DNA of 64,000 nt from Hansschlegelia quercus (GCF_004310425.1 NZ_SIUB01000002.1:372001-436000), one strand, 5' to 3'. Positions 44,605 to 54,275 are shown, numbered from the stretch's first letter. The notes: generated by a model not told the origin, from the letters alone. Program-made: numbers and translations.

Positions 44605-44706
44605 GCCCCGGCCTTGAGCCGGGGCCCAGAACCGCAGACAATCGGGGTCCGTAGCGTCAGCATCTTCCAATTTTGGCGTGTCTGGGTCTCGGCTCAAGGC
44701 CGAGAC
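44605..44706. repeat. Intergenic inverted-repeat element, about 102 bp (element B)
   Basis: The arms GCCCCGGCCTTGAGCCGGGG (44605-44624, then CCCAGA) and the complement of TCTGGGTCTCGGCTCAAGGC (44681-44700, then CGAGAC) are 26-bp inverted repeats. They differ at four positions in a way that keeps each arm's own hairpin (CCGG...CCGG) paired. It resembles CCCGGCTCAAGGCCGGG repeats common in Hyphomicrobiales. It sits between topA and rnr and contains an apparent early start for rnr, which I reject. Confidence 0.8.
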
Positions 44707-44747
44707 GCGCACGCAGCGCTTCCCGCGGCACGATCGAAAGCGCTCTG

Positions 44748-47099
44748 TTGTCCAAGCCTTTTTCACGCAAGCCCAAGACCGACCTTCCCGCCTCCGCTCT
44801 GCGCACGCGCGGCCTTCCCTCGCGCGACGAGCTCGTCGCCTTCATCACCGAACAGGGCGGCAAGATCGGCAAGCGCGAGATCGCGCGCGCCTTCCGCATC
44901 ACCGGCGATGACCGTATCGCGCTAAAGGACATGCTCCAGGAGCTCGCGGACGACGGGGTCGTCGGTCGCCGCGGCAAGAAGATCAGCCGCGCAGGCCACC
45001 TGCCCTCCGTGACGCTGGGCGACGTGATCGGCCGGGATCGCGACGGCGAGCTGATCGCGACGCCGGTCGAATGGGACGAGGACGAACTGGGCCCGGCGCC
45101 GAAGATCCTTGTCGACGTGCCCGCCCGTGGCCGCAAGCCCGGCATGGTCCCCGGCGTCGGCGATCGCGTCCTTGTCCGTGTCGAGCCGCTGGATGAGGTC
45201 GAGCCCGGCGGCGCCACACATCATGGCCGCGTCATCAAGGTGCTGTCGAAGCAGTCTGCGCGCGTGCTCGGCATCTTCCGCGGGCTGCCCGACGGCTCAG
45301 GCCGGCTCGTGCCCGTAGACAAGAAGAACGCCGGCCGCGAACTCGCGATCTCCGCCGATGATTCCGGCGGGGCGAGCGATGGCGACCTGATCGCCGCCGA
45401 CATCGTGAAGCAGGGCCGCTACGGGTTGCCGGCTGCGAGGGTGCGGGAGCGGCTGGGCTCGCTGAAGAGCGAGCGCGCCGTCAGCCTGATCGCGATCCAT
45501 ACGCATCAGATCCCTCATGTCTTCCCGGCTGCGGCGCTGGCCGAGGCGGAAGCGGCGCCGGCCGCCTCGATGCGCGGTCGCGAGGATTGGCGGCGGCTGC
45601 CGCTGGTCACGATCGATCCCGCGGACGCAAAGGATCACGACGACGCTGTCCATGCGGAGGCTGATCCCGCCCCCGATAATCCGGGCGGCTTCATCGTCAC
45701 CGTCGCCATCGCGGACGTAGCGGGTTACGTCAGGCCCGGATCGGCGCTCGACCGCGAGGCGCTGGAGCGCGGCAATTCGGTCTATTTCCCCGACCGGGTC
45801 GTGCCAATGCTGCCCGAGCGCATCTCCAACGACCTCTGCTCTCTGAAGGAGAAGGTGAACCGTCCGGCGCTCGCCGTACGGATGTATCTCGGGAAGGGCG
45901 GACGGAAGATTCGCCATTCCTTCCACCGCGTGATGATGAAGTCGGCGGCGAAGCTCTCCTACACCCAGGCGCAGGCGGCGATCGACGGCGCGCCCGACGA
46001 CGCCACCGGGCCGCTGCTGGAGACCGTGCTCCGGCCGCTATGGGACGCCTATGCGGCGCTCAAGAACGCCCGCGACGTCCGTGGGCCGCTCGACCTCGAC
46101 CTACCCGAGCGCAAGCTCCTGCTGAAGCCCGACGGTTCGGTCGATCGGGTGATCGTGCCCGCGCGCCTCGACGCCCACAAGCTGATCGAGGAGTTCATGA
46201 TCCAGGCGAACGTCGCGGCGGCCGAGACGCTGGAGGCGAAGCGCACGCCGCTCGTCTACCGCGTCCACGATGCGCCCTCGCTCGAAAAGCTCGAGGCGTT
46301 GCGCGAGCTGCTCAAGACGCTGGACACGGAGTTCCCGAAGTCGGGCAATCTGAGACCGTCGCATTTCAACGGCATACTGAGACGGATGGCGGACACCGAG
46401 AACGCGACCCTCATCAACGAGGTGGTGCTGCGCACGCAGGCGCAGGCCGAATACGCCTCCGACAATTACGGCCATTTTGGCCTGAACCTGCGCCGTTACG
46501 CGCACTTCACCTCGCCGATCCGCCGCTACGCCGACCTGATCGTCCACCGGGCGCTGATCCGCGCGCTCGACCTCGGGACAGACGGACTGCCCGACGGAAC
46601 GACGCCGGACACGCTGGGTGAAATCGGCGCGCGCATCTCCGCCGCCGAGCGTCGCGCAATGGCGGCCGAGCGTGAGACGGTCGATCGGCTTATCGCGCAT
46701 TTCCTCTCCGATCAGGTCGGCGCGACCTTCTCGGGGCGCATCGCGGGCGTCACCCGCTCGGGGCTGTTCGTGAAGCTCGACGACACCGGCGCGGACGGCT
46801 TCATCCCCGCCGCGACGCTCGGTGACGACTATTTCGTGCATGACGAAGCTGCGCGGGCGCTCGTCGGCGAACGGACAGGTGAAAGTTTCCGCTTGGGAGA
46901 CCATGTGGACGTGAAGCTGATCGACGCCGCTCCGGTCGCAGGCGCCTTGCGCTTCGAGATGCTTTCGGAGGGCCGCCCCGGAAAGGTGGCCGGCCGCGGC
47001 AAGCGCGGCATGAGGCGGATGGCCGCCACGACGTCAGGCTCGCGAGGCCCGAGCGGGCCCTACAAGCCCGGTCCGAAAAAAGCGAAGGGACGGCGATGA
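44748..47099 (+). CDS. rnr: Ribonuclease R
   Basis: About 783 residues. Processive 3'-5' exoribonuclease of the RNase II family. Seen: an N-terminal winged-helix region (LVAFITEQGGKIGKREIARA), cold-shock-like domains, the RNB catalytic site TIDPADAKDHDDAVHAE with its Asp cluster, SPIRRYADLIVHRAL, and a C-terminal S1 domain (GRIAGVTRSGLFVKLDDTG), followed by a basic tail. The only usable start downstream of the upstream repeat is the TTG at 44748 (MSKPFSRKPKTDLP). An in-frame TTG at 44673 lies inside the repeat. It overlaps the DUF983 gene by 4 bp. Confidence 0.93.
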   Translation: MSKPFSRKPKTDLPASALRTRGLPSRDELVAFITEQGGKIGKREIARAFRITGDDRIALKDMLQELADDGVVGRRGKKISRAGHLPSVTLGDVIGRDRDGELIATPVEWDEDELGPAPKILVDVPARGRKPGMVPGVGDRVLVRVEPLDEVEPGGATHHGRVIKVLSKQSARVLGIFRGLPDGSGRLVPVDKKNAGRELAISADDSGGASDGDLIAADIVKQGRYGLPAARVRERLGSLKSERAVSLIAIHTHQIPHVFPAAALAEAEAAPAASMRGREDWRRLPLVTIDPADAKDHDDAVHAEADPAPDNPGGFIVTVAIADVAGYVRPGSALDREALERGNSVYFPDRVVPMLPERISNDLCSLKEKVNRPALAVRMYLGKGGRKIRHSFHRVMMKSAAKLSYTQAQAAIDGAPDDATGPLLETVLRPLWDAYAALKNARDVRGPLDLDLPERKLLLKPDGSVDRVIVPARLDAHKLIEEFMIQANVAAAETLEAKRTPLVYRVHDAPSLEKLEALRELLKTLDTEFPKSGNLRPSHFNGILRRMADTENATLINEVVLRTQAQAEYASDNYGHFGLNLRRYAHFTSPIRRYADLIVHRALIRALDLGTDGLPDGTTPDTLGEIGARISAAERRAMAAERETVDRLIAHFLSDQVGATFSGRIAGVTRSGLFVKLDDTGADGFIPAATLGDDYFVHDEAARALVGERTGESFRLGDHVDVKLIDAAPVAGALRFEMLSEGRPGKVAGRGKRGMRRMAATTSGSRGPSGPYKPGPKKAKGRR

Positions 47100-47551
47100 G
47101 CGCGGACGTGACGATCTCCGGATCTCCCGGAGCGCTCGAAGAGCGGCCGGTGGGACGATCGATCGGGCGCGGCGCGAAGCTGCGTTGCCCGCGATGCGGG
47201 AAGGGCAAGATATTCGACGGTTATCTCAAGGTTCATCCCGTCTGCGCCGTCTGCGGCGAGGAACTGCACCACCAACGCGCGGACGACGCGCCGCCTTACA
47301 TCGTCATTTCGGTGGTGGCCCACATCGTGATCGGCGGCTTGCTGTCGGTGGAGACCACCTATCATCCTCCGGCCTGGGTGCAGATGGCCATCTGGCTGCC
47401 GGCGACGGTGATCCTGTCGCTCGCCATGCTGCCCTCCGTGAAAGGCGCGCTGATCGGCCTGCAATGGGCGCTCAGGATGCACGGCTTCGGCGGCGAAGGC
47501 GAAGACGGCGCCCTCCGCGACGGCGGGCTGAAGCCGGACAGTCCGGTGTGA
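47096..47551 (+). CDS. DUF983 zinc-ribbon membrane protein
   Basis: 151 residues. Seen: a zinc-ribbon pair, LRCPRCGKGKIFDGYLKV and HPVCAVCGEELHHQRADDAP, followed by two membrane helices (VISVVAHIVIGGLLSVE and IWLPATVILSLAMLPSVKG). DUF983 members cluster with cytochrome oxidase genes in other species, but no such genes are here and the function is unproven. The start overlaps the rnr stop and its own stop overlaps the NUDIX start, so rnr-DUF983-NUDIX is a translationally coupled set. Confidence 0.9.
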   Translation: MSADVTISGSPGALEERPVGRSIGRGAKLRCPRCGKGKIFDGYLKVHPVCAVCGEELHHQRADDAPPYIVISVVAHIVIGGLLSVETTYHPPAWVQMAIWLPATVILSLAMLPSVKGALIGLQWALRMHGFGGEGEDGALRDGGLKPDSPV

Positions 47552-48264
47552 GCGCCCTCTCCGTCACGGCGGCTTCAAAACAGGCGCCGAAGCGGCTGCC
47601 GATCCGCGATGCGGCGACCGTCATGCTGATCGATGCGTCGGGACGCGAGCCGAAGGTGCTTATGGGCCGCCGGCACGAGGGCGTTCGCTTCATGCCGGGC
47701 AAGTACGTCTTCCCGGGCGGGCGCGTGGAGCGGGCCGACGGCCTCGTCAGCGTCGCGGCCCCCTACCCGCCGCATGTCGAGCGTCGATTGAAGCATGGCG
47801 TCCGCCGCGCCACCGCTTCCCGGGTGAAGGCCTACGGCCTCGCCGCCATTCGGGAGCTTGCGGAAGAGACCGGACTGATGATCGGCCAGCGCGGCGTGGC
47901 GTTTCGCGCCCGCGGGGACGCCTGGGCGCCGTTCGTCGAGGCGGGTATCGCGCCGTCGCTCGACGGGCTGCATTTCGTCGCGCGCGCGATCACGCCGCCC
48001 GGTCGGCCAAGGCGCTTCGACACCCGCTTCTTCGCAGCCGACGCCAGCCTGATCGCCGCGCGCCGCGAGGGCGTAATCCATGCGGACGCCGAGTTGGTGG
48101 AACTCTGCTGGCCGACGCTCGCGGAGGCGCGCTCTCTCGATCTTCCCGCGATCACGCGGCTGATCCTCGTCGATCTCGAAGCGCGGCTGGAGGACGGCCT
48201 GGAGCGCGACCAACCGACCCCATTCTATCGGCGCGGATCGCAGTCAGCGCGCGAACTCGTATGA
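47548..48264 (+). CDS. NUDIX hydrolase
   Basis: 238 residues. NUDIX superfamily pyrophosphohydrolase, probably of the CoA/ADP-sugar or NUDT8-like group; the substrate is not deducible. Seen: GRRHEGVRFMPGKYVFPGGR, which is the strand before the box, and the helix AAIRELAEETGLMIG with the metal-binding REUxEExGU pattern. The insertion between the two is longer than usual (about 50 residues). The GTG start overlaps the DUF983 stop (GTGA). Confidence 0.88.
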   Translation: MSALSVTAASKQAPKRLPIRDAATVMLIDASGREPKVLMGRRHEGVRFMPGKYVFPGGRVERADGLVSVAAPYPPHVERRLKHGVRRATASRVKAYGLAAIRELAEETGLMIGQRGVAFRARGDAWAPFVEAGIAPSLDGLHFVARAITPPGRPRRFDTRFFAADASLIAARREGVIHADAELVELCWPTLAEARSLDLPAITRLILVDLEARLEDGLERDQPTPFYRRGSQSARELV

Positions 48265-48335
48265 GGCGTTGACCACGGCGCTCTACCGCCGCGGCCGCTG
48301 GCTTTCAGACGGCCGGTGTGCTCTTGCCTCTCGCC

Positions 48336-49493
48336 ATGCTTCATCAGTCTACCTCAACCCCCGCCGACCGCCTTGGGATCGCGGCCGCGATCGGATGCAT
48401 CACGCTTGCCGGCGTCAGCCTCAGCCTTTCGGTGCCGCTGCTCGCGCTGGCGATGGAGGCGCGTGGGGCGTCGGGTTCGATGATCGGCGCGAACACCGCG
48501 CTTGCAGGTCTCGCCGTCATGATCGTCGCGCCGCTGCTGCCGCGGCTCGCTGCCATCTTCGGGGTGACCTCGCTGCTTCTAGGAGCACTTGCGCTCGGCG
48601 CGGCGACCAGCGTCGCGTTCTACTTCGTCGAGCCGCTCTGGGCGTGGTTCCCCTTGCGCTTCCTGTTCGGCGGCGCATTCGCCACGTTGTTCGTGGTCTC
48701 GGAATTCTGGATCAACGCCGCTGCGCCCCCGAAGTCGCGCGGCCTCGTCATGGGTCTTTACGGCACGGCGCTCTCGGTCGGCTTCTCCGCAGGACCGGCG
48801 ATCGTGGCCTGGACGGGGCTGACCAGCTTCACGCCTTACGCGATATGCGCTGCCCTGTTCGCGCTGGCCGCCTTCCCTGTGTTCGCCGCCGGCGGCTCCG
48901 CGCCGCGGATCGAACGTCCTGAGGCCGGGCGCGGCGTCCTGTTCTTTATCAGGCTCGCCCCTGCCGCCACTCTCGCGGGCTTTACCTTCGGCGCCATCGA
49001 GACCGGCGGCTTCACCTTCCTGCCGATCTACGGCGTTCGCATCGGCCTGACGCCTGGCGAGGCGACGCTGCTCGGCTCCGCTGTCGCGATCGGCAACGTC
49101 CTGTGGCAGATGCCGATCGGTCTGTTGAGCGACCGAATGGACCGCCGCCTCCTGCTGCTGCTGATCGGCGTCCTCGGCCTCGCCGGGGCGCTCGCGATTC
49201 CTTACGTTTCGCAGTGGCCGATCCCGTTCTACGTCATGCTGGCGCTGTGGGGCGGTGCGGTCTCGGGGCTCTACACCGTCGGGCTGGCGCTCATCGGCTC
49301 GCGATTCTCAGGGGTAGACCTCGCCACCGCCAACGCAGCTTTTGTCGTGATGTACTCGCTCGGCATGCTCGTCGGGCCGCCGGTCCTCGGCGCTGGCTTC
49401 GACGTCTGGAACCCGCACGGCGCGCCGCTCGCCATGGCCGCGATCCTGCTCGCCTATATCGTGCTAATCGCGAGACGCCGGCGCGCGCCTTGA
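48336..49493 (+). CDS. MFS transporter
   Basis: About 385 residues with twelve hydrophobic segments. Seen: a helix 2-3 loop without a strong MFS A-motif, a helix with FRFLFGGAFATLFVVSEFWI-like sequence (LRFLFGGAFATLFVVSEFWI), LVMGLYGTALSVGFSAGPAI, a central GLLSDRMDRRLLLLLIG (A-motif of the second half), and a C-terminal PVLGAGFDVWNPHG. It resembles YcaD-type permeases; the substrate is unknown. I chose the ATG at 48336; a GTG at 48318 would add six residues. Confidence 0.85.
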   Translation: MLHQSTSTPADRLGIAAAIGCITLAGVSLSLSVPLLALAMEARGASGSMIGANTALAGLAVMIVAPLLPRLAAIFGVTSLLLGALALGAATSVAFYFVEPLWAWFPLRFLFGGAFATLFVVSEFWINAAAPPKSRGLVMGLYGTALSVGFSAGPAIVAWTGLTSFTPYAICAALFALAAFPVFAAGGSAPRIERPEAGRGVLFFIRLAPAATLAGFTFGAIETGGFTFLPIYGVRIGLTPGEATLLGSAVAIGNVLWQMPIGLLSDRMDRRLLLLLIGVLGLAGALAIPYVSQWPIPFYVMLALWGGAVSGLYTVGLALIGSRFSGVDLATANAAFVVMYSLGMLVGPPVLGAGFDVWNPHGAPLAMAAILLAYIVLIARRRRAP

Positions 49494-49517
49494 CATCAGA
49501 GGCTACGTGAGTAGGTT
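49490..49517 (+). promoter_or_regulatory. Candidate promoter of rpmG
   Basis: A perfect TTGACA at 49490-49495, overlapping the MFS stop codon, is followed after 16 bp by TAGGTT at 49512-49517. Strong ribosomal-protein promoters in alphaproteobacteria often show TTGAC with a weak -10. It is about 70 bp upstream of the rpmG ATG. Confidence 0.5.
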
Positions 49518-49585
49518 GCGCGCTCGCTCGATTTCATACGATTGCGGCGCGCGTTCCTCGCGGCCGCCCGCCCGAGGTTCTCGTC

Positions 49586-49753
49586 ATGGCGAAGGCCGCC
49601 AACATCAAGATCAAGCTGCTGAGCACGGCCGACACCGGCTTCTTCTACGTGACCAGCAAGAACTCTCGCACGAAGACCGAGAAGATGGTGCTCAAGAAGT
49701 ACGATCCGGTCGCGCGCAAGCACGTCGAGTTCAAGGAGACCAAGATCAAGTGA
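49586..49753 (+). CDS. rpmG: 50S ribosomal protein L33
   Basis: 55 residues ([20 protein letters not shown] to EFKETKIK). Small ribosomal protein near the E site of the 50S subunit. Seen: the family core [19 protein letters not shown] and [15 protein letters not shown]. It lacks the zinc-binding cysteines of the Cys+ type, so it is a C-minus L33. Length and sequence are standard. A strong bidirectional terminator follows 37 bp after the stop. Confidence 0.97.
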   Translation: MAKAANIKIKLLSTADTGFFYVTSKNSRTKTEKMVLKKYDPVARKHVEFKETKIK

Positions 49754-49789
49754 TCTCAGATCGCTGATCCAGGTTCACGACCTCGAATG

Positions 49790-49818
49790 AAAAAGGCGGC
49801 CTCCGGGGCCGCCTTTTT
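49790..49818. terminator. Strong bidirectional terminator between rpmG and pleD
   Basis: A perfect 12-bp stem (AAAAAGGCGGCC / GGCCGCCTTTTT) with 5-nt loop, flanked by A-runs and T-runs on both strands, between two convergent genes. Confidence 0.93.
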
Positions 49819-49844
49819 GTTTGCCGTGGGTTTGGGCGTCGCCG

Positions 49845-51218
49845 TCAGGCGGCGTCCGCGACGACCCGGTTGCGGCCCTCGGCCTTCGCCTTGTAGAGCG
49901 CGACGTCGGCGCGCTTCAGAAGCGTCGCGGCCTCGTCCTGAGGGCCGTTGAGGCTGGCGACGCCGACGGAGACCGTGACGTCGAGCAGGCGCGCGCCGCG
50001 GCCGAGCTCGAATCGGGTCGCCGAGCACTTCGTGCGAATGCGCTCGGCGACGACGCGCGCCACCGCAGCGTCCGTCTCGGGCATGATCACCACGAACTCC
50101 TCGCCGCCGAGCCGGCACGCGAGGTCGATGCCGCGCACGCTGGCCTTCAGGCGCCGCGAGAACTCGCGCAGCACCTCGTCGCCGCCGTCGTGTCCGTAGG
50201 TATCGTTGACGCGCTTGAAGTAGTCGATGTCGACCACGAGCGCGGACAACGGACGGTCGCGGCTCACCGCCTGATCGATGAGGCTCTGGAGATGGGTCTC
50301 CATGTAGCGGCGATTGTGCAGGCCGGTCAGCCCGTCGGTGACGGCGAGCTCCATGCTGTTCTGCAGGTTCGAGCGCAGGCGATCCGTGTAGCGACGGCGC
50401 TTCACCTGCGTCCGGATTCGCGCCTTGAGCTCGTTCGGCTCGACCGGCCGTATCAGATAGTCGTTGACGCCGACCTCTAGGCCGCGAAGCACGCGGGCAT
50501 TCTGGTCCGGCGCGGCGATCAACACCACGGGGGTCATGCGCGTGCGCTCGAGCGAACGGATCTGCGCGCACAGTCGCAGCGCGTCGTAGTTCTCCAGCGA
50601 CAGCGCGACGATCACGACGTCGAAATCGCCTTCCGCAACCCGGAACAGCGCCTCCTGCGGATCGCCTTCGATCTCCACCGTCTGCTCGCCTTCGAGCGCG
50701 AGGGCAATCCGCTCCGAAGAGCTTTCGCGGTCGTCGACGACAAGGACCCGCCCGTCGCGGCCGGTGTCGGCGATCGCCGCAATCAGGGCGTCCGACATGC
50801 CGATCTCACGAGTGGTCTGAGCGCGCAGGCGCAGCTCGTCGCCGAGCATCTTGAGACGCGTGAGCGACCGCACTCTCGCCATCAGCGCGATGTCGGCGAC
50901 TGGCTTCGTCAGGAAGTCGTCCGCCCCGGCTTCAAGACCTTGCAGCCGGTCGGACGGCTGGTCGAGGGCAGTGATGATGATGACCGGGATGTGGTGGGTC
51001 TGCGGGTCGGCCTTCAGCCGTCGGCACACCTCGAATCCGTCCATCCCCGGCATCATCACGTCGAGCAGGACGATGTCGCACTGAGCCCGAGCGCAGACGT
51101 CGAGCGCCTCCTGCCCCGTGGCGGCGGTGATCACGTCGAAATATTCGGCGGTGAGCCGGGCTTCGAGAAGTTTGAGGTTGGCGGCGATGTCGTCGACGAC
51201 CAGGATCCGAGCGGTCAT
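49845..51218 (-). CDS. pleD: Cell-cycle diguanylate cyclase response regulator PleD
   Basis: 457 residues, the length of Caulobacter PleD. Makes c-di-GMP when phosphorylated and controls polar development. Seen: receiver 1 with Asp53 (CDIVLLDVMMPGMDGF), a second receiver-like domain that has lost its phospho-Asp (DVVIVALSLENYD, adaptor), and a GGDEF domain with active site RLGGEEFVVIMPET. The product-inhibition site RGID lies five residues before GGEEF, so it should be active and feedback-inhibited. I chose the ATG at 51218, 8 bp after divK. Confidence 0.96.
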   Translation of the reverse strand: MTARILVVDDIAANLKLLEARLTAEYFDVITAATGQEALDVCARAQCDIVLLDVMMPGMDGFEVCRRLKADPQTHHIPVIIITALDQPSDRLQGLEAGADDFLTKPVADIALMARVRSLTRLKMLGDELRLRAQTTREIGMSDALIAAIADTGRDGRVLVVDDRESSSERIALALEGEQTVEIEGDPQEALFRVAEGDFDVVIVALSLENYDALRLCAQIRSLERTRMTPVVLIAAPDQNARVLRGLEVGVNDYLIRPVEPNELKARIRTQVKRRRYTDRLRSNLQNSMELAVTDGLTGLHNRRYMETHLQSLIDQAVSRDRPLSALVVDIDYFKRVNDTYGHDGGDEVLREFSRRLKASVRGIDLACRLGGEEFVVIMPETDAAVARVVAERIRTKCSATRFELGRGARLLDVTVSVGVASLNGPQDEAATLLKRADVALYKAKAEGRNRVVADAA

Positions 51219-51226
51219 TCGTCGGC

Positions 51227-51598
51227 TCACCCTTCCCCGAGGAAATGACGCACGGTCTCGAGAAACTTCGAAACCGAGATCGGCTTTGAAAGATAGGCCT
51301 CGCAGCCCCCTCCGCGGATGCGCTCCTCGTCTCCCTTCATGGCGAAGGCCGTGACGGCGATCACCGGGATGGGCCGCGTACGTTCGTCCTCCTTCAGCCA
51401 CCGCGTGACGTCGAGGCCGGAGACCTCGGGCAATTGGATGTCCATGAGGATGAGGTCGGGCATGCGGGTGCGGGCGAGCTCAAGCGCCTCGATGCCGTTC
51501 CGTGTCTCGATGGTGGCGTAGCCATGCGCCTCCAGGAGATCGTGGAAGAGCTTCATGTTGAGCTCGTTGTCTTCTACGATCAGGACGGTTTTCGGCAT
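51227..51598 (-). CDS. divK: Single-domain response regulator DivK
   Basis: 123 residues. Receiver-only regulator acting through the DivJ/PleC-CckA network in alphaproteobacterial cell division. Seen: [20 protein letters not shown], phosphoacceptor Asp53 in [34 protein letters not shown] with the switch Thr, and the Lys of [13 protein letters not shown]. It is first in the divK-pleD operon, as in Caulobacter. The frame stays open far upstream of the ATG at 51598, but that part is non-conserved. Confidence 0.96.
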   Translation of the reverse strand: MPKTVLIVEDNELNMKLFHDLLEAHGYATIETRNGIEALELARTRMPDLILMDIQLPEVSGLDVTRWLKEDERTRPIPVIAVTAFAMKGDEERIRGGGCEAYLSKPISVSKFLETVRHFLGEG

Positions 51599-51751
51599 AC
51601 TGACTGCACTCCACCGTGCCGGACGCAAAGGGCGAGGCGCCGTGCGCCCCCGGAAGGTAGGGACGCGCTCGCCAGCGTTCGATGAGCCGCCGCGATATGT
51701 CGTTCTTTCACAAAACTCTAGCGAACATTCCTTGCGAAAAGGCGAACGGAC

Positions 51752-52042
51752 ATGCTGAAGACCCCGAACGTCGATCCGTCGGCGGAAGACATCGGGGCGC
51801 GAGCGCTCGGCTTCCTCGCGCAGGATATGCAGCGGCTTGGCCGCTTCCTCGCTTTGTCCGGCCTTGAACCCTCGACGATCCGGGCGGCCGCGCGTGAGCC
51901 GGGCTTTACAGCCGCCGTACTCGATCATCTGCTGACGGACGAGCGCCTTCTGCTCGCCTTTGCGGAGGCCGAAGGTCTTCGGCCGGAGGCGGTGGCGGAC
52001 GCCCGCCGCCGGCTGACCGGCGACGCAGATCCCGTGGGCTGA
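51752..52042 (+). CDS. DUF3572 family protein
   Basis: 96 residues, helical, function unknown. Seen: [20 protein letters not shown] and [20 protein letters not shown], then [15 protein letters not shown], the DUF3572 core. It is divergent from divK with 153 bp between, and 10 bp before dinB with which it is probably co-transcribed. The same order (divK, DUF3572, dinB) is common in Hyphomicrobiales. Confidence 0.9.
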   Translation: MLKTPNVDPSAEDIGARALGFLAQDMQRLGRFLALSGLEPSTIRAAAREPGFTAAVLDHLLTDERLLLAFAEAEGLRPEAVADARRRLTGDADPVG

Positions 52043-52052
52043 TCGGACAGCC

Positions 52053-53318
52053 GTGGCGCAGCCCTTCGCCTTCTGCCGGGACTGCCTCGCCGAGGCGGCG
52101 GCGGGGCCGCGCTGCCTGCGCTGCGGAAGCCCACGGATCGCACGGCATCGCGAGCTTGCGACGCTCTCGATCGCTCATGTCGACTGCGACGCCTTCTTCG
52201 CCACGATCGAGAAGCGCGACGACCCGTCGCTCGCCGAAAAGCCGGTGATCATCGGCGGCGGCAAGCGCGGCGTCGTTTCGACCGCCTGCTACATCGCGCG
52301 GATCCGCGGCGTGAAGTCCGCCATGCCGATGTTCAAGGCGCTGAAGCTGTGCCCCGATGCGGTGGTCGTGAAGCCGAACTTCGCGAAGTATGTCGAAGCG
52401 AGCCGCGCGGTGAAGGCCAAGATGCTGGCGCTCACTCCGCTCGTAGAGCCGCTGTCGATCGACGAGGCGTTTCTCGATCTTTCCGGCACGGCGGCGCTGC
52501 ACAAGGCGCCGCCCGCGCTGACGCTCGCGCGATTCGCGCAGGAGGTGGAGCGGGACGTCGGGATCACGGTCTCCGTCGGCCTCGCGAGCAACAAGTTCCT
52601 CGCCAAGATCGCGTCCGACCTCGACAAGCCGCGCGGCTTCGCCTGCCTCTCGATCAATGAGGCTTCGGCCTTCCTGAGCGACCGGCCGATCGGCTTCCTA
52701 TGGGGCGTCGGACCCGCCTTCGCCGATCAGTTGGCCCGCGACGGGCTGCGCACGATAGGCGACCTTCAGCGCGCCGACCCACGCGACCTGGCGCGGCGCT
52801 ACGGCGAAGGAGGCCTGAGGCTCTCGCGCCTTGCCTTCGGCAAGGACGACCGCTCGGTCCAACCGGATCGCGCGCGCAAAAGCGTGGGGGCGGAGACCAC
52901 TTTCGACGTCGATGTGACGGCTGCCGACGAGCTGGAGGCGCGACTTTGGCGACTTTGCGAGAAGGTCGCGGCGCGGCTCCGGGCCGATGAGATCGCCGGC
53001 TCGACCGTCACGCTGAAGCTCAAGACGACGGATTTCCGGCTGCGAACCCGCGCGCACGCCTTGCCCTCGCCGACCCTGCTCGCCGGACGGATCTTCGAGG
53101 CCGCGCGCGGCATGCTGAAGCGCGAAGCGAACGGCACGGCGTTCCGGCTGATCGGGGTGTCGATCTCGGATCTGCGGCCGGGAACGGACGCCGACCCACC
53201 GGATCTGGAGCGGCGAACGGAAAAGCTCGGCGCGATCGAAACCGCGATGGCGAAGCTTCGGGCGCGGTTCGGCGACGATTCGGTTGAGCGGGCGTTTGCG
53301 CACCGGCCGCGGCGGTAG
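52053..53318 (+). CDS. dinB: DNA polymerase IV (DinB, Y family)
   Basis: 421 residues. Translesion polymerase. Seen: an N-terminal Cys4 motif ([20 protein letters not shown], Cys8, 11, 21, 24), absent from E. coli DinB but usual in this clade, [19 protein letters not shown] with the catalytic Asp, AFLDLSG preceded by LSIDE (catalytic Asp-Glu), the thumb and a little-finger domain from about 255. GTG start at 52053. The stop is immediately adjacent to the stop of the convergent eipB gene. Confidence 0.95.
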   Translation: MAQPFAFCRDCLAEAAAGPRCLRCGSPRIARHRELATLSIAHVDCDAFFATIEKRDDPSLAEKPVIIGGGKRGVVSTACYIARIRGVKSAMPMFKALKLCPDAVVVKPNFAKYVEASRAVKAKMLALTPLVEPLSIDEAFLDLSGTAALHKAPPALTLARFAQEVERDVGITVSVGLASNKFLAKIASDLDKPRGFACLSINEASAFLSDRPIGFLWGVGPAFADQLARDGLRTIGDLQRADPRDLARRYGEGGLRLSRLAFGKDDRSVQPDRARKSVGAETTFDVDVTAADELEARLWRLCEKVAARLRADEIAGSTVTLKLKTTDFRLRTRAHALPSPTLLAGRIFEAARGMLKREANGTAFRLIGVSISDLRPGTDADPPDLERRTEKLGAIETAMAKLRARFGDDSVERAFAHRPRR

Positions 53319-54152
53319 TCAGGGGCATGCCTTCGAGGCGGGCAGGAACTCCAGCTCCTTCAGGTCGCCATCGAGGATGAACTCCCCGTAGTCGATGCGG
53401 AGCGCGCGGCTGACGCCGTTGGCGTAGAGCTCGAAGCTCATCTCGTAGTCCGGGGTGCGCTCGCCGTCTTCCGCCTTGTCCTGTTGAAAATAGCTGATCG
53501 TGACGGGCCAATGCGGCTGCCCGACGAGCTCCTTCACGCGCGCCGGCTCCTCCAGCCCGGGCTCCGGAGCGTCACTCCGCTTCCCGATCACGCTCAGCGT
53601 GTCGAAGCTTTTGTCCCCCGCCTCCGACCCGTCATAGACGCTCGCCTCGAGCAGCGACTCGCCGCGCTGCGCGGCCTCGATGATCCGGATTAGGTGCTCG
53701 GTCGGAAACAGCGTCTTCTTGTCGAAGGCGTTCGACGTCTTCTCGGGCTTGGTCGTGCTGACGTTCACGCCATCAGACGCGCGCTCGGCATGGCCGTCGG
53801 TATCGCGGTCGAGCTTCTGGTTCAGGAAGTTCTGCGCCGCGAACTTGAAGCTCTTCGCCGCGCCGTCCTCCCAGGTCTTCGAGCGCAAATCAGAGACGTT
53901 GGTGTCGCCGCCCTCGCTCGCGATCTCCGTGACCTGCCGGAAATTCAGCGCGTAACCGCCGCAGGAATCGCCCTTGAACTCGTAGACGATGCGCCCCCTC
54001 ACCTGCTCGACCTGGGTGGAGCCGCGGGTGGAGCGCAGCTTCAGCTCGTAGACCGCGCGATGCGCCACAAGGGGAGCGGCGGCGAATGCGGGCTCGGCCA
54101 GCGCGAGAAGCGCCAGCGCGCCGGCGGCGGCGATGCGGAATGGGATGATCAC
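53319..54152 (-). CDS. eipB: Cell-envelope integrity protein EipB (DUF1849)
   Basis: About 277 residues. Periplasmic beta-spiral protein; Brucella EipB maintains envelope integrity and virulence. Seen: signal peptide (RIAAAGALALLALAEPAFAA), LVAHRAVYELKLR, VYEFKGDSCGGYALNFRQVT with Cys64, LFPTEHLIRIIEAAQRGE, WPVTISYFQQDKAEDGERTP and a C-terminal SKACP with Cys276. Brucella EipB has a conserved disulfide linking equivalent positions. I chose the GTG at 54152 because it gives a normal signal peptide; the frame continues upstream without a better start. Confidence 0.9.
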   Translation of the reverse strand: MIIPFRIAAAGALALLALAEPAFAAAPLVAHRAVYELKLRSTRGSTQVEQVRGRIVYEFKGDSCGGYALNFRQVTEIASEGGDTNVSDLRSKTWEDGAAKSFKFAAQNFLNQKLDRDTDGHAERASDGVNVSTTKPEKTSNAFDKKTLFPTEHLIRIIEAAQRGESLLEASVYDGSEAGDKSFDTLSVIGKRSDAPEPGLEEPARVKELVGQPHWPVTISYFQQDKAEDGERTPDYEMSFELYANGVSRALRIDYGEFILDGDLKELEFLPASKACP

Positions 54153-54275
54153 GTGTGATGCGGCCTCGTCGTCATGCCGTTTCCATTGTGCGGCGCGCTC
54201 GGCTAAAGGCAATGCGGAGGGCCGCCGAACGGCGATAAGCCTGAACCTCCAATGGCGTGAAGAAGGGTTGAGATT

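Noticed and set aside
44673-44747. Earlier TTG start for rnr
   Set aside because: It lies within a palindromic intergenic element, has no ribosome-binding site, and adds no conserved residues.
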